Counted from the first letter of the stretch, positions 15,082-23,847 are shown. The stretch: 32,771 nucleotides of DNA from Cryobacterium tagatosivorans (GCF_004402215.1 NZ_SOEZ01000035.1:1-32771); one strand, 5' to 3'. Program-made: numbers and translations. Notes: generated by a model not told the origin, from the sequence alone.

Positions 15082-16321
15082 TGGCATCTCCAGTTTCTAT
15101 TACCGCCGGGGATACGGCGGAGCTGTGTTCGCCGAAAGCCCCAGACTCGCGCAGTTCGCGAATTCTCGTTTCGGGGTATCCGAGCAGGTTTCTCAGAATT
15201 TCCGGGCCGTCCTCATCGCGCGCGGGGGCTCGGCCTCGAGCGGGCGGGAGCGAGCCGACTCGAGCCGCGGTAGCGACCTGCGTGATGGTCCCAAACCGGG
15301 GATGCTCTGTCTCTACGAGCATGTTTCGCGCCAGGGTGTGCGGATCGGCGAGCGCCTCGCGGACCGTGTTGACCGGACCGCACGGCACACCGGCGGCGGT
15401 GAGCTTTTCGATCCAGGACACGGTGGTGTCGGATCGAAATGCCGCCTCGAGGATGTCCGTCAACTCTTCACGGTTCGCGCGCCGTGTCGCGAAGCTGTTG
15501 AATCTGGCGTCCACGGCCAGTTCTGGTCGGCCGATGGCATCGGCCAATCGTGCCCAGAACTTCTCCTTTGCACAGGCCACAACCAACCAGCCATCCTCGG
15601 ACGGGAAGGCCTGGAATGGCACGATCGACGGATGGGCGGAGTGATGGGTGCGCTCGGGTACGAAGTCACTGTTCAGCGCCCAGGCCGCGGGGTAGGTCAG
15701 CATCGAGATCGCCGTGTCGAAAAGGCTCACGTCGCAGTCCATGCCCACGCCGTCACGCCGGGCCGCGTGGAGACCCGAGAGGAGAGCGATGGCCGCGACC
15801 AGGCCCCCCGAATAGTCGACGACCGAGAGCCCCGATTTGGTGGGCGGGCCGCTTGGTTCGCCGGTCAGGTCCATCCATCCCGCGATTCCCTGCAGGAGAT
15901 AGTCATAACCGGGCTGCGCGCTCCGAGGACCTGACATCCCAAAACCACTCAGGGAGCAGCAGACAATCTTGGGGTTGAGGTGCTTGAGTGCGTCATACGT
16001 TATTCCGAGCTTGCTCGGCACGTCGCCGCGGAGGTTCGAGTAAACGGCATCACTATTGCGAACGAGGTCTTCGAAGACGCGGCGGCCGCCCGACGTGGAG
16101 AGGTCGAGGCTAATGCTCCTCTTGTTCCGGTTGAACGCTTCAAAAAAGAGACTGTCTTCGCCGTCTTGAAGCGGAACCACGTAGCGCCCGACGTCGCCGC
16201 CGCTGGAGGGGTCTTCAATCTTGATCACATCGGCACCGAGGTCCGCGAGGTGCAGGCTGCCGAATGGTCCAGCGCCGTATTGCTCGATGGCGATAATGCG
16301 GACGTCCTCAAGCGGCCTCAT
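15074..16321 (-). CDS. CaiB/BaiF (family III) CoA-transferase, probable mesaconate CoA-transferase
   Basis: 415 residues. The ATG at 16321 overlaps the ammonia-lyase stop (ATGA); the frame is open further upstream but that part lies inside the previous gene. Marks are RIIAIEQYGAGPFGS, LGADVIKIEDP, FNRNKRSISLDL, CCSLSGFGMSGP, PGYDYLLQGIAGWM, and VVDYSGG with the covalent Asp at residue 169, the same number as in formyl-CoA transferase. Also present are CDVSLFDTAISML and DPHTLARNMLVE. Family III enzymes move CoA between carboxylic acids. Directly after methylaspartate ammonia-lyase, mesaconate is the natural acceptor, as for succinyl-CoA:mesaconate CoA-transferase (Mct) of the haloarchaeal methylaspartate cycle. 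That assignment is inference from context. Confidence 0.9.
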   Translation of the reverse strand: MRPLEDVRIIAIEQYGAGPFGSLHLADLGADVIKIEDPSSGGDVGRYVVPLQDGEDSLFFEAFNRNKRSISLDLSTSGGRRVFEDLVRNSDAVYSNLRGDVPSKLGITYDALKHLNPKIVCCSLSGFGMSGPRSAQPGYDYLLQGIAGWMDLTGEPSGPPTKSGLSVVDYSGGLVAAIALLSGLHAARRDGVGMDCDVSLFDTAISMLTYPAAWALNSDFVPERTHHSAHPSIVPFQAFPSEDGWLVVACAKEKFWARLADAIGRPELAVDARFNSFATRRANREELTDILEAAFRSDTTVSWIEKLTAAGVPCGPVNTVREALADPHTLARNMLVETEHPRFGTITQVATAARVGSLPPARGRAPARDEDGPEILRNLLGYPETRIRELRESGAFGEHSSAVSPAVIETGDANV

Positions 16322-17595
16322 TCGCCCACCGCCGAGGGAGGCAACTCCGAGGTTCTCGATCGCGCGGCGGCCAGTGCCGCGGTTCGCACCATTTCGTTCC
16401 CGACAATCATGACCCCCTCGTCGACGCCCATTCCCGGTTTGGCGAGAACTTGGTCTGCCCCGCACGCCATAGCGACGTGGGCGCACACGCGCCCCGAGAT
16501 GTCGGTTTCGTTGCAGGTCCCACCGCAATACGCGGCGAGGCCGCTCGCGCGGACGAGAAGTAGCGCAGTGATCGTGTTGTTGATTCCGCCAAGGTCCGGG
16601 GTCTTGACGTGGATCACGTCAGCGGCCCGAGCTGAGACGAAGGCCTCAATATCCTCGAGAGTATTGCACCACTCGTCCACAACCAGTTCGACTCGGATTG
16701 ACCGTTCAGCAAGCAGGGCACGCAGCGCTGCGAATACCTCGATCTGGGCATCCCGACTGCCGGCGTCGATAGGATGCTCGATCCGTAAGCTGAACGGCGA
16801 CGCGCACTTCTCCAGCTCACCCAGGTAGTCCGCAATGAGGTCCAGGTCGTTCGAGAAGGCAATGCCGATCGTGCCATAGGTGTCGATGTGGAGCCGGGGG
16901 TTGTAGTCCGGATTCAACCGAACCGTCCGGATGCGCTCGCTGAGCCAGCTGATGTAATCCTTGAGCAGTCCGCCGTCGACCCCGAGCTTGGTTTCGACGT
17001 TGTTGATGAGTCCGTGGGGTAAGACGTCGACTTCTTTGAGAATCATCTTGTCGACGTTTATCCGACGCTCGTCGCCCGTTTGTGCGTACAGCGGCACGGG
17101 CAGGATCTCGACCCCGGTGTGGTATTCGTCACGTACGATCTCGGCCATCGTCAATCCACGCGTCAGCGCGGCGGCATGAAGGAGCGCCTGGGTCACCCCG
17201 TATCGCACCGAGGCGGGGAGGCGGTCTGCATCGCGCGGGCCGCCATCAACCTGCTCGGCCAGCTCGCGGAAGCTGTACAGCTCGCGACCGACAAGCGCAG
17301 GAGCGACCCGTTCGGAGATCTGCCGGATCGCAGCGTCCGCGTGGAACACCGCTTCGCGCCCGCCTGCTCCGGAATACTGAACTTCGGCGCAGTCACCGAC
17401 GCCGACTTGCCCGTCGGAGAGCACAATCATCACCGAGACCGATTCCCCCGGTTCGCGCACAGAACGAAATCCGGGCGTGACCGGGGATCCAGTGTAGAGA
17501 AAGCCGTCGTGCCCGGCTCCCGCGCGAATCGCCATCTGATCATCGCGGTAGAAACCAGTGCGGCCAGGCACGCAGATGACATCGACAATCCTCAC
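16318..17595 (-). CDS. mal: 3-Methylaspartate ammonia-lyase
   Basis: 425 residues, enolase superfamily. It reversibly removes ammonia from (2S,3S)-3-methylaspartate to give mesaconate. The key residues sit at the same numbers as in the characterised clostridial enzyme: His194 (LPHGLINN), Asp238 (HIDTYGTIG), Glu273 (EHPIDAGS), Asp307 (VVDEWCNT) and Lys331 (HVKTPDLGG). SGAGGRE, YGVTQALLHAA, GTCNETD and AKPGMGVDEG are also present. Length is normal. The start is GTG at 17595, overlapping the SDR stop (GTGA), with a GGGGA stretch upstream. No glutamate mutase, which normally makes methylaspartate from glutamate, is seen nearby. The substrate must therefore come from elsewhere in the genome or from outside the cell. 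Confidence 0.95.
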   Translation of the reverse strand: MRIVDVICVPGRTGFYRDDQMAIRAGAGHDGFLYTGSPVTPGFRSVREPGESVSVMIVLSDGQVGVGDCAEVQYSGAGGREAVFHADAAIRQISERVAPALVGRELYSFRELAEQVDGGPRDADRLPASVRYGVTQALLHAAALTRGLTMAEIVRDEYHTGVEILPVPLYAQTGDERRINVDKMILKEVDVLPHGLINNVETKLGVDGGLLKDYISWLSERIRTVRLNPDYNPRLHIDTYGTIGIAFSNDLDLIADYLGELEKCASPFSLRIEHPIDAGSRDAQIEVFAALRALLAERSIRVELVVDEWCNTLEDIEAFVSARAADVIHVKTPDLGGINNTITALLLVRASGLAAYCGGTCNETDISGRVCAHVAMACGADQVLAKPGMGVDEGVMIVGNEMVRTAALAAARSRTSELPPSAVGE

Positions 17596-18362
17596 AGCAT
17601 CACGTCCCCGCCGTTGGGCCCCAGAGTTTGGCCGACGTAGTAGGAGCCTCCGGCAGAAGCAAGTAACACTGCCGTAGGCGTTACCTCACTGACCTCGCCG
17701 AATCGCCCGATGGGCAACTCGGCCAGCTTCGCAGAACGCCACTCTTCCGTTTCGGAATCGAGCAGTGGAGTGTTGATCGGGCCGGGGGCAATCGCATTGA
17801 CGAGAACACCCCGCGAAGAGACCTCGCGTGCGAGCGCTTTCGTGAAGCCAATGACGCCCGCTTTGCTTGCCGAATAGTGCGCTACTTCGGCGCCACCAAT
17901 TTGGCCGAGCTGGGAGGCAATGTTGATGATGCGGCCGTCGCCGCGTTCGAGCATCCCGCCGAGGAAGGCCCGAGTGCACAGGAACGTGCCACGAAGGTTC
18001 ACCCCCATAACGAAATCCCACTCGTCAACCGTCATGTTCTCAACAAGGGCTTGAGTGAAAACCCCCGCATTGTTGACGAGCACATCCACTGGCCCCAGGC
18101 TGCTGGTTACCGCACCGGCAAGTTCGGACACGGCCTCGGCGTCGCCCACATCGGTGCGAAAGAACCGGGCCGTAGCACCCATCGCCGCCAGCTCATCGAG
18201 CACCGGCTTCGCGTCTGCCTCACCGCACAAGTCGACGACCGCTAGATCCGCGCCTTCTCGTGCGAAAGCGAGTGCAATCCCGGCGCCGATACCAGAGGCC
18301 GCGCCAGTCACCACTGCAACCTTACCGGCGAGTAGTCCTTGTCTTGTCGCAGCGGTCTTCAT
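17592..18362 (-). CDS. Short-chain dehydrogenase/reductase, SDR 1 of the operon
   Basis: 256 residues. GAGGAG precedes ATG 18362. Marks are TGAASGIGAG, VVDL with an Asp at 44 after the second strand (suggesting NAD preference), VNNAG, NIASQ with Ser150, YSASK with Tyr163 and Lys167, NAIAPGPINTPL, and an end YYVGQTLGPNGG. The C-terminal GPNGG differs slightly from the common DGG. The gene overlaps the ammonia-lyase start by 4 bases. It is in line with the isochorismatase-like gene upstream (27 bases apart). It probably oxidises an alcohol intermediate before or beside the methylaspartate step. Confidence 0.92.
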   Translation of the reverse strand: MKTAATRQGLLAGKVAVVTGAASGIGAGIALAFAREGADLAVVDLCGEADAKPVLDELAAMGATARFFRTDVGDAEAVSELAGAVTSSLGPVDVLVNNAGVFTQALVENMTVDEWDFVMGVNLRGTFLCTRAFLGGMLERGDGRIINIASQLGQIGGAEVAHYSASKAGVIGFTKALAREVSSRGVLVNAIAPGPINTPLLDSETEEWRSAKLAELPIGRFGEVSEVTPTAVLLASAGGSYYVGQTLGPNGGDVML

Positions 18363-18389
18363 GGCTCTCCTCGATTCGATTGCTGGGGT

Positions 18390-19079
18390 CTAGCTAGTGA
18401 GGGCAGCTGGGCTGTCTGCCCATACCGTTCGAATTTCGGCTTCCGTTGCCGTGTCAAAACGGTGGCGCATGAGCAGCATTGACGCGTCGTGCTGCGCCGG
18501 GTCGTCACTGGCGACACAGTCCTCGGCGAGAACCACGTAGTAGCTCGCAAACATCGCGTCGCGAGCGGTGGATTCCACGCAACCCTCTGTTGTGCATCCG
18601 GTGACGACTACCGTCTCGATACCGTTACTGCGCAACAGGAGATCGAGGTTGGTCCCCCAGAACGCACTGGACCGGTACTTGCGCACGACGAGTTCATCGC
18701 CGACCGGAGCGAGCTCTTCGACGATTTCGAATCCAGGGGTGCCCGGACGGGTATATGTGAGTGGCTGAGTTCCGGAGCGGGCATCCGCGTGCATCCGCAG
18801 GTTGAATCGGATTTGCGCGGGCGAGTCGCTGGCTCGGCCGGGCAGGGACGTGTTTTGAATGTGTACTACGAGCACGCCGTTTTCGCGGGCGCTCTTCAGA
18901 AGTTCGTACAATCTGGGGCGGCTCTTGCGATACATGCTCACGTCGACTCCCATGAGACCGAAAACGCCATCCGGTTCGATGAAGTCTCTCTGCATATCGA
19001 CAATGAGGAGCGCGGTATGCGAAGGCTTGACGAGCTCTTCGAGCTCGGTATAAACCTGCTTACCTTCGACGATGATCAC
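18390..19079 (-). CDS. Isochorismatase-fold cysteine hydrolase (amidase)
   Basis: 229 residues. It starts at GTG 19079, with AAAGGAG about 9 bases upstream. The catalytic triad of the family is visible: Asp28 (LLIVDMQRDF), Lys134 (VVRKYRSSAF) and Cys167 (TGCTTEGCVESTARDA). Family members hydrolyse amides and carbamoyl groups (nicotinamide, N-carbamoylsarcosine, ureidoacrylate, maleamate). The N-terminus has an extra 18 residues before the first strand, as in the carbamoylsarcosine and ureidoacrylate types. It stands between the transporter genes and the catabolic enzymes. With the PuuE-like gene, it may finish opening of a cyclic amide or ureide. The substrate is unknown. Confidence 0.9.
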   Translation of the reverse strand: MIIVEGKQVYTELEELVKPSHTALLIVDMQRDFIEPDGVFGLMGVDVSMYRKSRPRLYELLKSARENGVLVVHIQNTSLPGRASDSPAQIRFNLRMHADARSGTQPLTYTRPGTPGFEIVEELAPVGDELVVRKYRSSAFWGTNLDLLLRSNGIETVVVTGCTTEGCVESTARDAMFASYYVVLAEDCVASDDPAQHDASMLLMRHRFDTATEAEIRTVWADSPAALTS

Positions 19080-19129
19080 TTCTGTTTCTCCTTTTTTGAA
19101 GGGCGCCAGAGCGGCGTAGAGCTCACGCT

Positions 19130-19162
19130 GGGCGGCTCAGCGAGGGTGCTGCTGAGCCGCCC
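19130..19162 (-). promoter_or_regulatory. Strong 12-bp stem-loop after the binding-protein gene
   Basis: GGGCGGCTCAGC (19130-19141) pairs perfectly with GCTGAGCCGCCC (19151-19162) around a 9-base loop. It lies 12 bases past the binding-protein stop, within the 95-base spacer before the isochorismatase-like gene. No T-run follows on the minus strand. It probably protects the transporter part of the mRNA or causes partial termination, as known for maltose-type operons. Confidence 0.7.
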
Positions 19163-19174
19163 AATGACGCTGGG

Positions 19175-20353
19175 TTAGGGCTCGATCACCTTGACGAACG
19201 TCGTGACCTTGTCGACGATTCGCATGATGGAGACGGCCTTGCTCGGCTTACGCGACCCCTCGGGGTACGAGATTGTGCCCGTCACCGCAACGAGATCCTG
19301 GGTGCTCGCGAGAGCATCCTTGACCGCTGCCGGGTCGGTATCGTCGGTCGCACGCTTGAGTGCGTCAGCGATGAGGTTCATCGTGTCGTAACCCAAGGCG
19401 GCGAATGCGTTCTCGGGACCCGTCCCGTATTCCTCGGTGTAGGCCGCAACAAAGTCCTGGACGACCGCATCTTCGCTTTCGAGCGAGACGTGAGTGGAGA
19501 AGTAGACGTCTTTCGAGTTGTCGCCTGCGACCTCAGCGACCAGCGGAGTGTCGTAGCCGTCACCGGAAACGATGGGCTGCGTGAGCCCCGCTTCGCGGAT
19601 TTGCTGGGTAATGATTCCAGCCTCATTCGGGATTGCTGAGACGAACAGCACGTCAGGCTGCGTCGGCAGGGCCTGAAGTCGTGCAATCTGCGCCGAGTAG
19701 TCAGTGTCGCCCGACTTGTACGAGTCTTCGAGGACGATCTCGCCACCGTTTGCGGTGAAGCGCTCCTGGAAGAACTTGTTGAGCGCGGTGGTGAAGTCAT
19801 ACGCTTGGTCCACGAGTGCCCATGCAGTCTTGGCGTCCAACTCCTCCATCGAGTAGTCCGCGATCGCCTGAGCCTGAAGGTCGTCACCGTAGCAGGCCAT
19901 GAACATGTAATCACCGACCTGGTCAGGCAGCGTCGGGAGGGTTGCCCCGGATGCCACGAACGGGATACCAGCGGCTTGGGCGATTGGCCCGGCCGCCAGC
20001 GCGAAGGTGGAGTCGTTTGTTCCGCCGAGTGCCACCGCGCCGTCGTTCTCGATGAGCTCGGAAACGACATTCGTCAAAGTCGTAGTGTCGGAAGCGGCAT
20101 CCGAGAACGCGACGCGAATCTGCTTGCCGTTGATACCACCGGCATCGTTGATTTCCTTCGCGGCGAGTTTGAATCCGTTGTAGGCGGGCTCGTCAATTGA
20201 TGCCTGCGACCCGGTGATGCTGTAGACAGCGCCGACAACAATCTCGTCGCTGTCACCACCGCCACCGCCACCGCCGCCGCCAGCGGAACAACCGGCGAGG
20301 AGCATCACAGCGCTCACGCCGAGGGCCATAAATCGGATATTTCTCATTGTCAT
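19175..20353 (-). CDS. Liv-type ABC transporter substrate-binding lipoprotein
   Basis: 392 residues. The lipoprotein signal is visible: RNIRF, a hydrophobic core, then LLAGC with the lipidated Cys at 22. A nine-glycine run follows (about 25-33). The mature part begins EIVVGAVYSITGSQASID and continues with AAKEINDAGGINGKQIR, ALGGTNDST and ALGYDTMNLIADALK. This is the periplasmic-binding-protein type I fold of branched-chain amino acid/amide importers (Peripla_BP_6). In these transporters the protein is tethered outside the membrane and gives specificity. The ligand could be an amino acid, an amide or an organic acid. It is the last transporter gene; a strong stem-loop follows. The start at 20353 has GAAAGG upstream. 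Confidence 0.93.
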   Translation of the reverse strand: MTMRNIRFMALGVSAVMLLAGCSAGGGGGGGGGDSDEIVVGAVYSITGSQASIDEPAYNGFKLAAKEINDAGGINGKQIRVAFSDAASDTTTLTNVVSELIENDGAVALGGTNDSTFALAAGPIAQAAGIPFVASGATLPTLPDQVGDYMFMACYGDDLQAQAIADYSMEELDAKTAWALVDQAYDFTTALNKFFQERFTANGGEIVLEDSYKSGDTDYSAQIARLQALPTQPDVLFVSAIPNEAGIITQQIREAGLTQPIVSGDGYDTPLVAEVAGDNSKDVYFSTHVSLESEDAVVQDFVAAYTEEYGTGPENAFAALGYDTMNLIADALKRATDDTDPAAVKDALASTQDLVAVTGTISYPEGSRKPSKAVSIMRIVDKVTTFVKVIEP

Positions 20354-20380
20354 GCCTTTCGTGGTGTTGTGGGTGTGCGA

Positions 20381-21415
20381 TTACTGCTGTGGTGCGTCAA
20401 CGGAAGCTGGAGTGGCAGGTTTCTTCATGAACCACGTCGAGGGATGAAGCTCGCGGTTGCCCATGAGGCCCTGCCGACGGAAGATCATGAAGGCGATAAG
20501 GGCGGCCGCGATGATGATTTGTGACACACCGGGCAGTTCAAACCTGCGCTCAAGGTCGCGCAGAATCACGGGCAGGATCGTCATGATGATGGCTCCGATC
20601 ACGGAACCTGTCACGCTGCCCGATCCGCCGATGACAAGCATGATCACAATCAGGAAGGTCAGGTCGAACGAATAGGTAGGCGGCGTTATTGCAGTCAGCT
20701 GGTGGGCGAGCAACGCGCCACCCACGCCGCCGAAGAATGCGCTCATGATGAACGCAACGAGCCGAATCCGGAAGACGTGCACACCGCGGCTCGCCGCGGC
20801 CACGGAGTCATCCCGCACGGCAATCATCGATCGACCGAAGGGGGAATGCACCATGCGCCAAACGACGAAGATCGTGATGACAGCCCACCCGAACGCCCAC
20901 CACAGATTGGTCTCCGCGTTTAGACCGCTCAGGCCGCGAGCACCGCGGGTGACGGGCTCCCAGTTGCTCGCGATGCTCTTGACGATGATCAACAGGCCGA
21001 GGGTAGCTACGGCGAGATAGTGACCGCGAAGTCGCAACACGACTAGGCCGACCGGCAATGCAACGAGCGCTGCGAGAATCCCTCCGAGCACGGTCGCAAG
21101 AGGGAAGGGCGATACGAACTCCTGGAACCAGACCGGCAGCTCCGCGAGCTGAAGGGCTCGCGCAGCGAGCGGCATCGTCAGGAGCGCCGAGGTGTAGCCG
21201 CCAATGGCCATAAAAGCCGCATGGCCGAGGGAGAAGTCCCCCGTAAAACCGTTTGTGAGGTTGAGGCTAGCCGTGAGAACGATGTAGATGCCAATTAGTT
21301 GAAGAATCCGCAAATAGTAGTTATTGAGCGTCGCATCCGCGACTCCGAGAAGAACCACGAGGAGAACAAGCCCTCCGAGCAGGACGACAGTCTTGCGCGC
21401 AATAGTGCTTTTCAT
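20381..21415 (-). CDS. livM: Liv-type ABC transporter permease LivM
   Basis: 344 residues with about nine hydrophobic helices. Family marks are YIVLTASLNLTNGFTGDFSLGHAAFMAIGGY near the N-terminus (split by helices), LRLRGHYLAVATLG, FGRSMIAVRDDSVAAASRGV (the loop touching the ATPase), and GGSGSVTGSVIGAII. It forms the pore with LivH. It starts three bases past the livH stop and ends 27 bases before the binding-protein gene. A polar 20-residue C-terminal tail (FMKKPATPASVDAPQQ) is probably cytoplasmic. Confidence 0.93.
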   Translation of the reverse strand: MKSTIARKTVVLLGGLVLLVVLLGVADATLNNYYLRILQLIGIYIVLTASLNLTNGFTGDFSLGHAAFMAIGGYTSALLTMPLAARALQLAELPVWFQEFVSPFPLATVLGGILAALVALPVGLVVLRLRGHYLAVATLGLLIIVKSIASNWEPVTRGARGLSGLNAETNLWWAFGWAVITIFVVWRMVHSPFGRSMIAVRDDSVAAASRGVHVFRIRLVAFIMSAFFGGVGGALLAHQLTAITPPTYSFDLTFLIVIMLVIGGSGSVTGSVIGAIIMTILPVILRDLERRFELPGVSQIIIAAALIAFMIFRRQGLMGNRELHPSTWFMKKPATPASVDAPQQ

Positions 21416-21418
21416 TAC

Positions 21419-22315
21419 TTATGCCCTCTCAACTTCGGAGGCACCAAACAGGCCGTTCGGCCGAACGAGCAGAACAATCAGCAGGAGCGAGAAGACGAAG
21501 GCGTCACGGTAGCCCGAGAACTCCGGAGGAAGGAAGCCAACGAACCCGATTTCGGCGACCCCGAGGAGCACCCCTCCGACTACTGCCCCACGAATCGACC
21601 CGATCCCGCCGATGACGGCCGCGACGAATGCTTTCACGCCGGGCAGGAAGCCCATGAAGGGGTCGATGATCCCATACCGCGAGGCCCAGAGAAAGCCAGC
21701 CGTTCCGGCAAGGGCAGAGCCGAGAACAAAAGCTGCGCCAATTGCCCAGTTGACGTTGATACCGATGAGTCGCGCGGCCTGAAGATTCTCGCTCGACGCG
21801 CGCATCGCCATGCCAGTCTTCGATCGGTTTATGTAGAGGGTCAGGAGCACCATGAGAACGATTACCAGCAGAAAGGTCAGAACATCCAGCTGAGTGAACC
21901 GGATACCGCCCACATTCACGGTCTTCGTGAGGTCACCTGGGAGGCTGAACGCGCGCGGCTGAGGACTGAGGGCCAACACCGTTGAGTTCTGTATTAATCG
22001 GCTCACACCGAGGGAGGTGATGAGCATCGCGACTTCCGGCGCGCCTCTTAGCGGCTTGTACGCGGTTCGTTCGACGATCAGACCCATGACGGCTATGAGC
22101 AGGGTCGGTATGAGGACAGCCAACAGAATCGGCACGACCGTGGCGCTTATGAAGATGCTCGAGACGTAAGCGCCGAGCATCATGAGGTCTCCGTGCGCGA
22201 AGTTGATGAGACGCAGGATCCCGTAAACCATCGTCAGTCCGATGGCGAGGAGGGCATAGATGCTGCCGAGCGCGAGCCCGTTCACCAGCTGCTGCAGGAT
22301 GTAGTTGATCGTCAT
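21419..22315 (-). CDS. livH: Liv-type ABC transporter permease LivH
   Basis: 298 residues from ATG 22315, chosen because MTINYILQQLVNGLALGS is the standard family start; the frame is open a little upstream inside livF. Marks are YALLAIGLTMVYGILRLINFAHGD, SKTGMAMRASSENLQAARLIGIN (ATPase contact loop), KAFVAAVIGGIGSIRGAVVGG, and an end LLVRPNGLFG. It has about eight hydrophobic helices. It partners LivM in the membrane and follows livF by 4 bases. Confidence 0.93.
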   Translation of the reverse strand: MTINYILQQLVNGLALGSIYALLAIGLTMVYGILRLINFAHGDLMMLGAYVSSIFISATVVPILLAVLIPTLLIAVMGLIVERTAYKPLRGAPEVAMLITSLGVSRLIQNSTVLALSPQPRAFSLPGDLTKTVNVGGIRFTQLDVLTFLLVIVLMVLLTLYINRSKTGMAMRASSENLQAARLIGINVNWAIGAAFVLGSALAGTAGFLWASRYGIIDPFMGFLPGVKAFVAAVIGGIGSIRGAVVGGVLLGVAEIGFVGFLPPEFSGYRDAFVFSLLLIVLLVRPNGLFGASEVERA

Positions 22316-22319
22316 CGGA

Positions 22320-23027
22320 TTAGTCCAGTCCCAGGTAGGCCGCACGGAGCTTTGGGTCGTTGATCAGTTCGGTCGAGGGTCCTTCGACGGTCACGGTGCC
22401 TGTTTCGAGCACGTAGGCGCGATCGGAGATGCGCAGGGCCTCATTCGCATTCTGCTCGACCAGAAGAATCGTGACTCCTTCGTTTCGGAGCTCAACTACG
22501 ACGTCGAAGATTTTCTCGACGAGCAACGGGGCAAGCCCGAGTGACGGCTCGTCCAGAAGCAGAAGAGTCGGCCTACTCATGAGGGAACGAGCAATTGCGA
22601 GCATCTGCTGTTCACCACCGCTGAGGGTTCCGGCCCGCTGTGACTTTCGTTGCTCAAGCACCGGGAACATTCCGAACATCCGCTCCATGTCGCTCTTTAC
22701 GCCGGCAGCATCCTTGCGGTTGTACGCGCCAAGTTTGAGGTTTTCGGTTATCGTGAGGCGCCCGAAGATCATCCGTCCCTCGGGCGAATGAGAGATGCCG
22801 CGAGTGACTATTGCTTCAGGGGGAAGCCCGACTATCGACTGGCCTTTGAACAATATTTCGCCGGCCCGTGGCTTGAGCACTCCAGATACGGTTCGCAGTG
22901 TCGTCGTCTTTCCTGCGCCATTGCCTCCGACAACGGTGACGATTTCACCTTCGTTGACGGTCAAGCTGAGATCAGAAACCGCGACGATCTTGCCGTAGGC
23001 AACAGAGAGATTACGAATCTCAAGCAT
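22320..23027 (-). CDS. livF: Liv-type ABC transporter ATPase LivF
   Basis: 235 residues from ATG 23027 (GGAG upstream); the frame is open slightly further but that lies in livG. ATPase marks are GGNGAGKTTT (Walker A), LSGGEQQMLAIARSL (signature), LLLLDEPSLGLAP (Walker B) and LLVEQNANEAL (switch His replaced by Gln, usual in LivF). It ends YLGLD. It pairs with LivG on the cytoplasmic face of the importer. The start overlaps the livG stop by 8 bases. Confidence 0.95.
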   Translation of the reverse strand: MLEIRNLSVAYGKIVAVSDLSLTVNEGEIVTVVGGNGAGKTTTLRTVSGVLKPRAGEILFKGQSIVGLPPEAIVTRGISHSPEGRMIFGRLTITENLKLGAYNRKDAAGVKSDMERMFGMFPVLEQRKSQRAGTLSGGEQQMLAIARSLMSRPTLLLLDEPSLGLAPLLVEKIFDVVVELRNEGVTILLVEQNANEALRISDRAYVLETGTVTVEGPSTELINDPKLRAAYLGLD

Positions 23028-23847
23028 CGTGGGCTCCCGCTCCGAGGTAGGCCTCAATTACGGCGGGGTGCTTACGGATATACGAAGGCTCACCATCGGC
23101 AATTAGCCGACCGTAGTTCAGCACTTGAATCCGCTCACACGTGTTCATGATGAAATGCACGTTGTGTTCGATGAGCATGATGGTGAGTGCAAACTCACGG
23201 TGCACTCTCTTGATGAGTTCCATCAACTCAATGGTCTCCGTCGGGTTCATCCCGGCTGCCGGCTCGTCGAGCAGCAACAGTTTCGGTTCAAGCGCCAGGG
23301 CACAGGCAATTTCCAGCCGACGCTGCGCGCCGTAAGGCAATCCGTCGCCCGGCAAATCCCGGACGTCGTCCAAGTTCAGCAACTGGAGCAGGTCACGCGC
23401 CTTCTGCTCAGTGCGGGCTTGTCCGGCGCGGTATCCAGGTGTGTAGAAAATCGTCGAGAGCAGCGACGGGGCCTCGTGAAGTCCTAGTGCGACTTTCACG
23501 TTGTCGATGACCGAAAGGCCCCGAATGTTGCGGATGTTCTGGAAGGTGCGAGCGACTCCCGCGCCCGCGAGAACGTGCGGTTTTGCGCCAGTGATGTCAC
23601 GGCCATTAAGTACCACGGACCCCGTGGTAGGCGGCACGAGTCCGGTGAGCAAGTTGAAGAGAGTCGTCTTGCCAGCGCCGTTGGGACCAATGATTCCCAA
23701 GAGGCGGCCCTGTTCGAGGTTCAGGGCGTACCCGCTAAGCGCGGTGAGCCCGCCGAAAGTCACACCGAGGCCCTCCACTTCCAGAAAGGCGCCTTCGCTA
23801 GCAGTTGCGGCGCTCGCGCCGGGAGCAACAACGATCCCATTGGCCAT
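23020..23847 (-). CDS. livG: Liv-type ABC transporter ATPase LivG
   Basis: 275 residues from ATG 23847, which has CAGGA about 10 bases upstream. An in-frame ATG at 23910 would add 21 residues and use the promoter region. Marks are GPNGAGKTTLFNLLTG (Walker A), YGAQRRLEIACAL (signature, LivG type), LLLLDEPAAGMNPTE (Walker B) and LIEHNVHFIMNTCERI (switch His and D-loop region). An Ala-rich 20-residue head precedes the first strand. It is the first gene of the minus-strand operon that runs on to the ammonia-lyase and PuuE-like genes. It diverges from the GntR regulator. Confidence 0.93.
   Translation of the reverse strand: MANGIVVAPGASAATASEGAFLEVEGLGVTFGGLTALSGYALNLEQGRLLGIIGPNGAGKTTLFNLLTGLVPPTTGSVVLNGRDITGAKPHVLAGAGVARTFQNIRNIRGLSVIDNVKVALGLHEAPSLLSTIFYTPGYRAGQARTEQKARDLLQLLNLDDVRDLPGDGLPYGAQRRLEIACALALEPKLLLLDEPAAGMNPTETIELMELIKRVHREFALTIMLIEHNVHFIMNTCERIQVLNYGRLIADGEPSYIRKHPAVIEAYLGAGAHDA

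Noticed and set aside
16318..17595. Possible identity as o-succinylbenzoate synthase or another enolase-superfamily member
   Set aside because: The methylaspartate ammonia-lyase residues His194, Asp238, Glu273, Asp307 and Lys331 all fall at the expected numbers.
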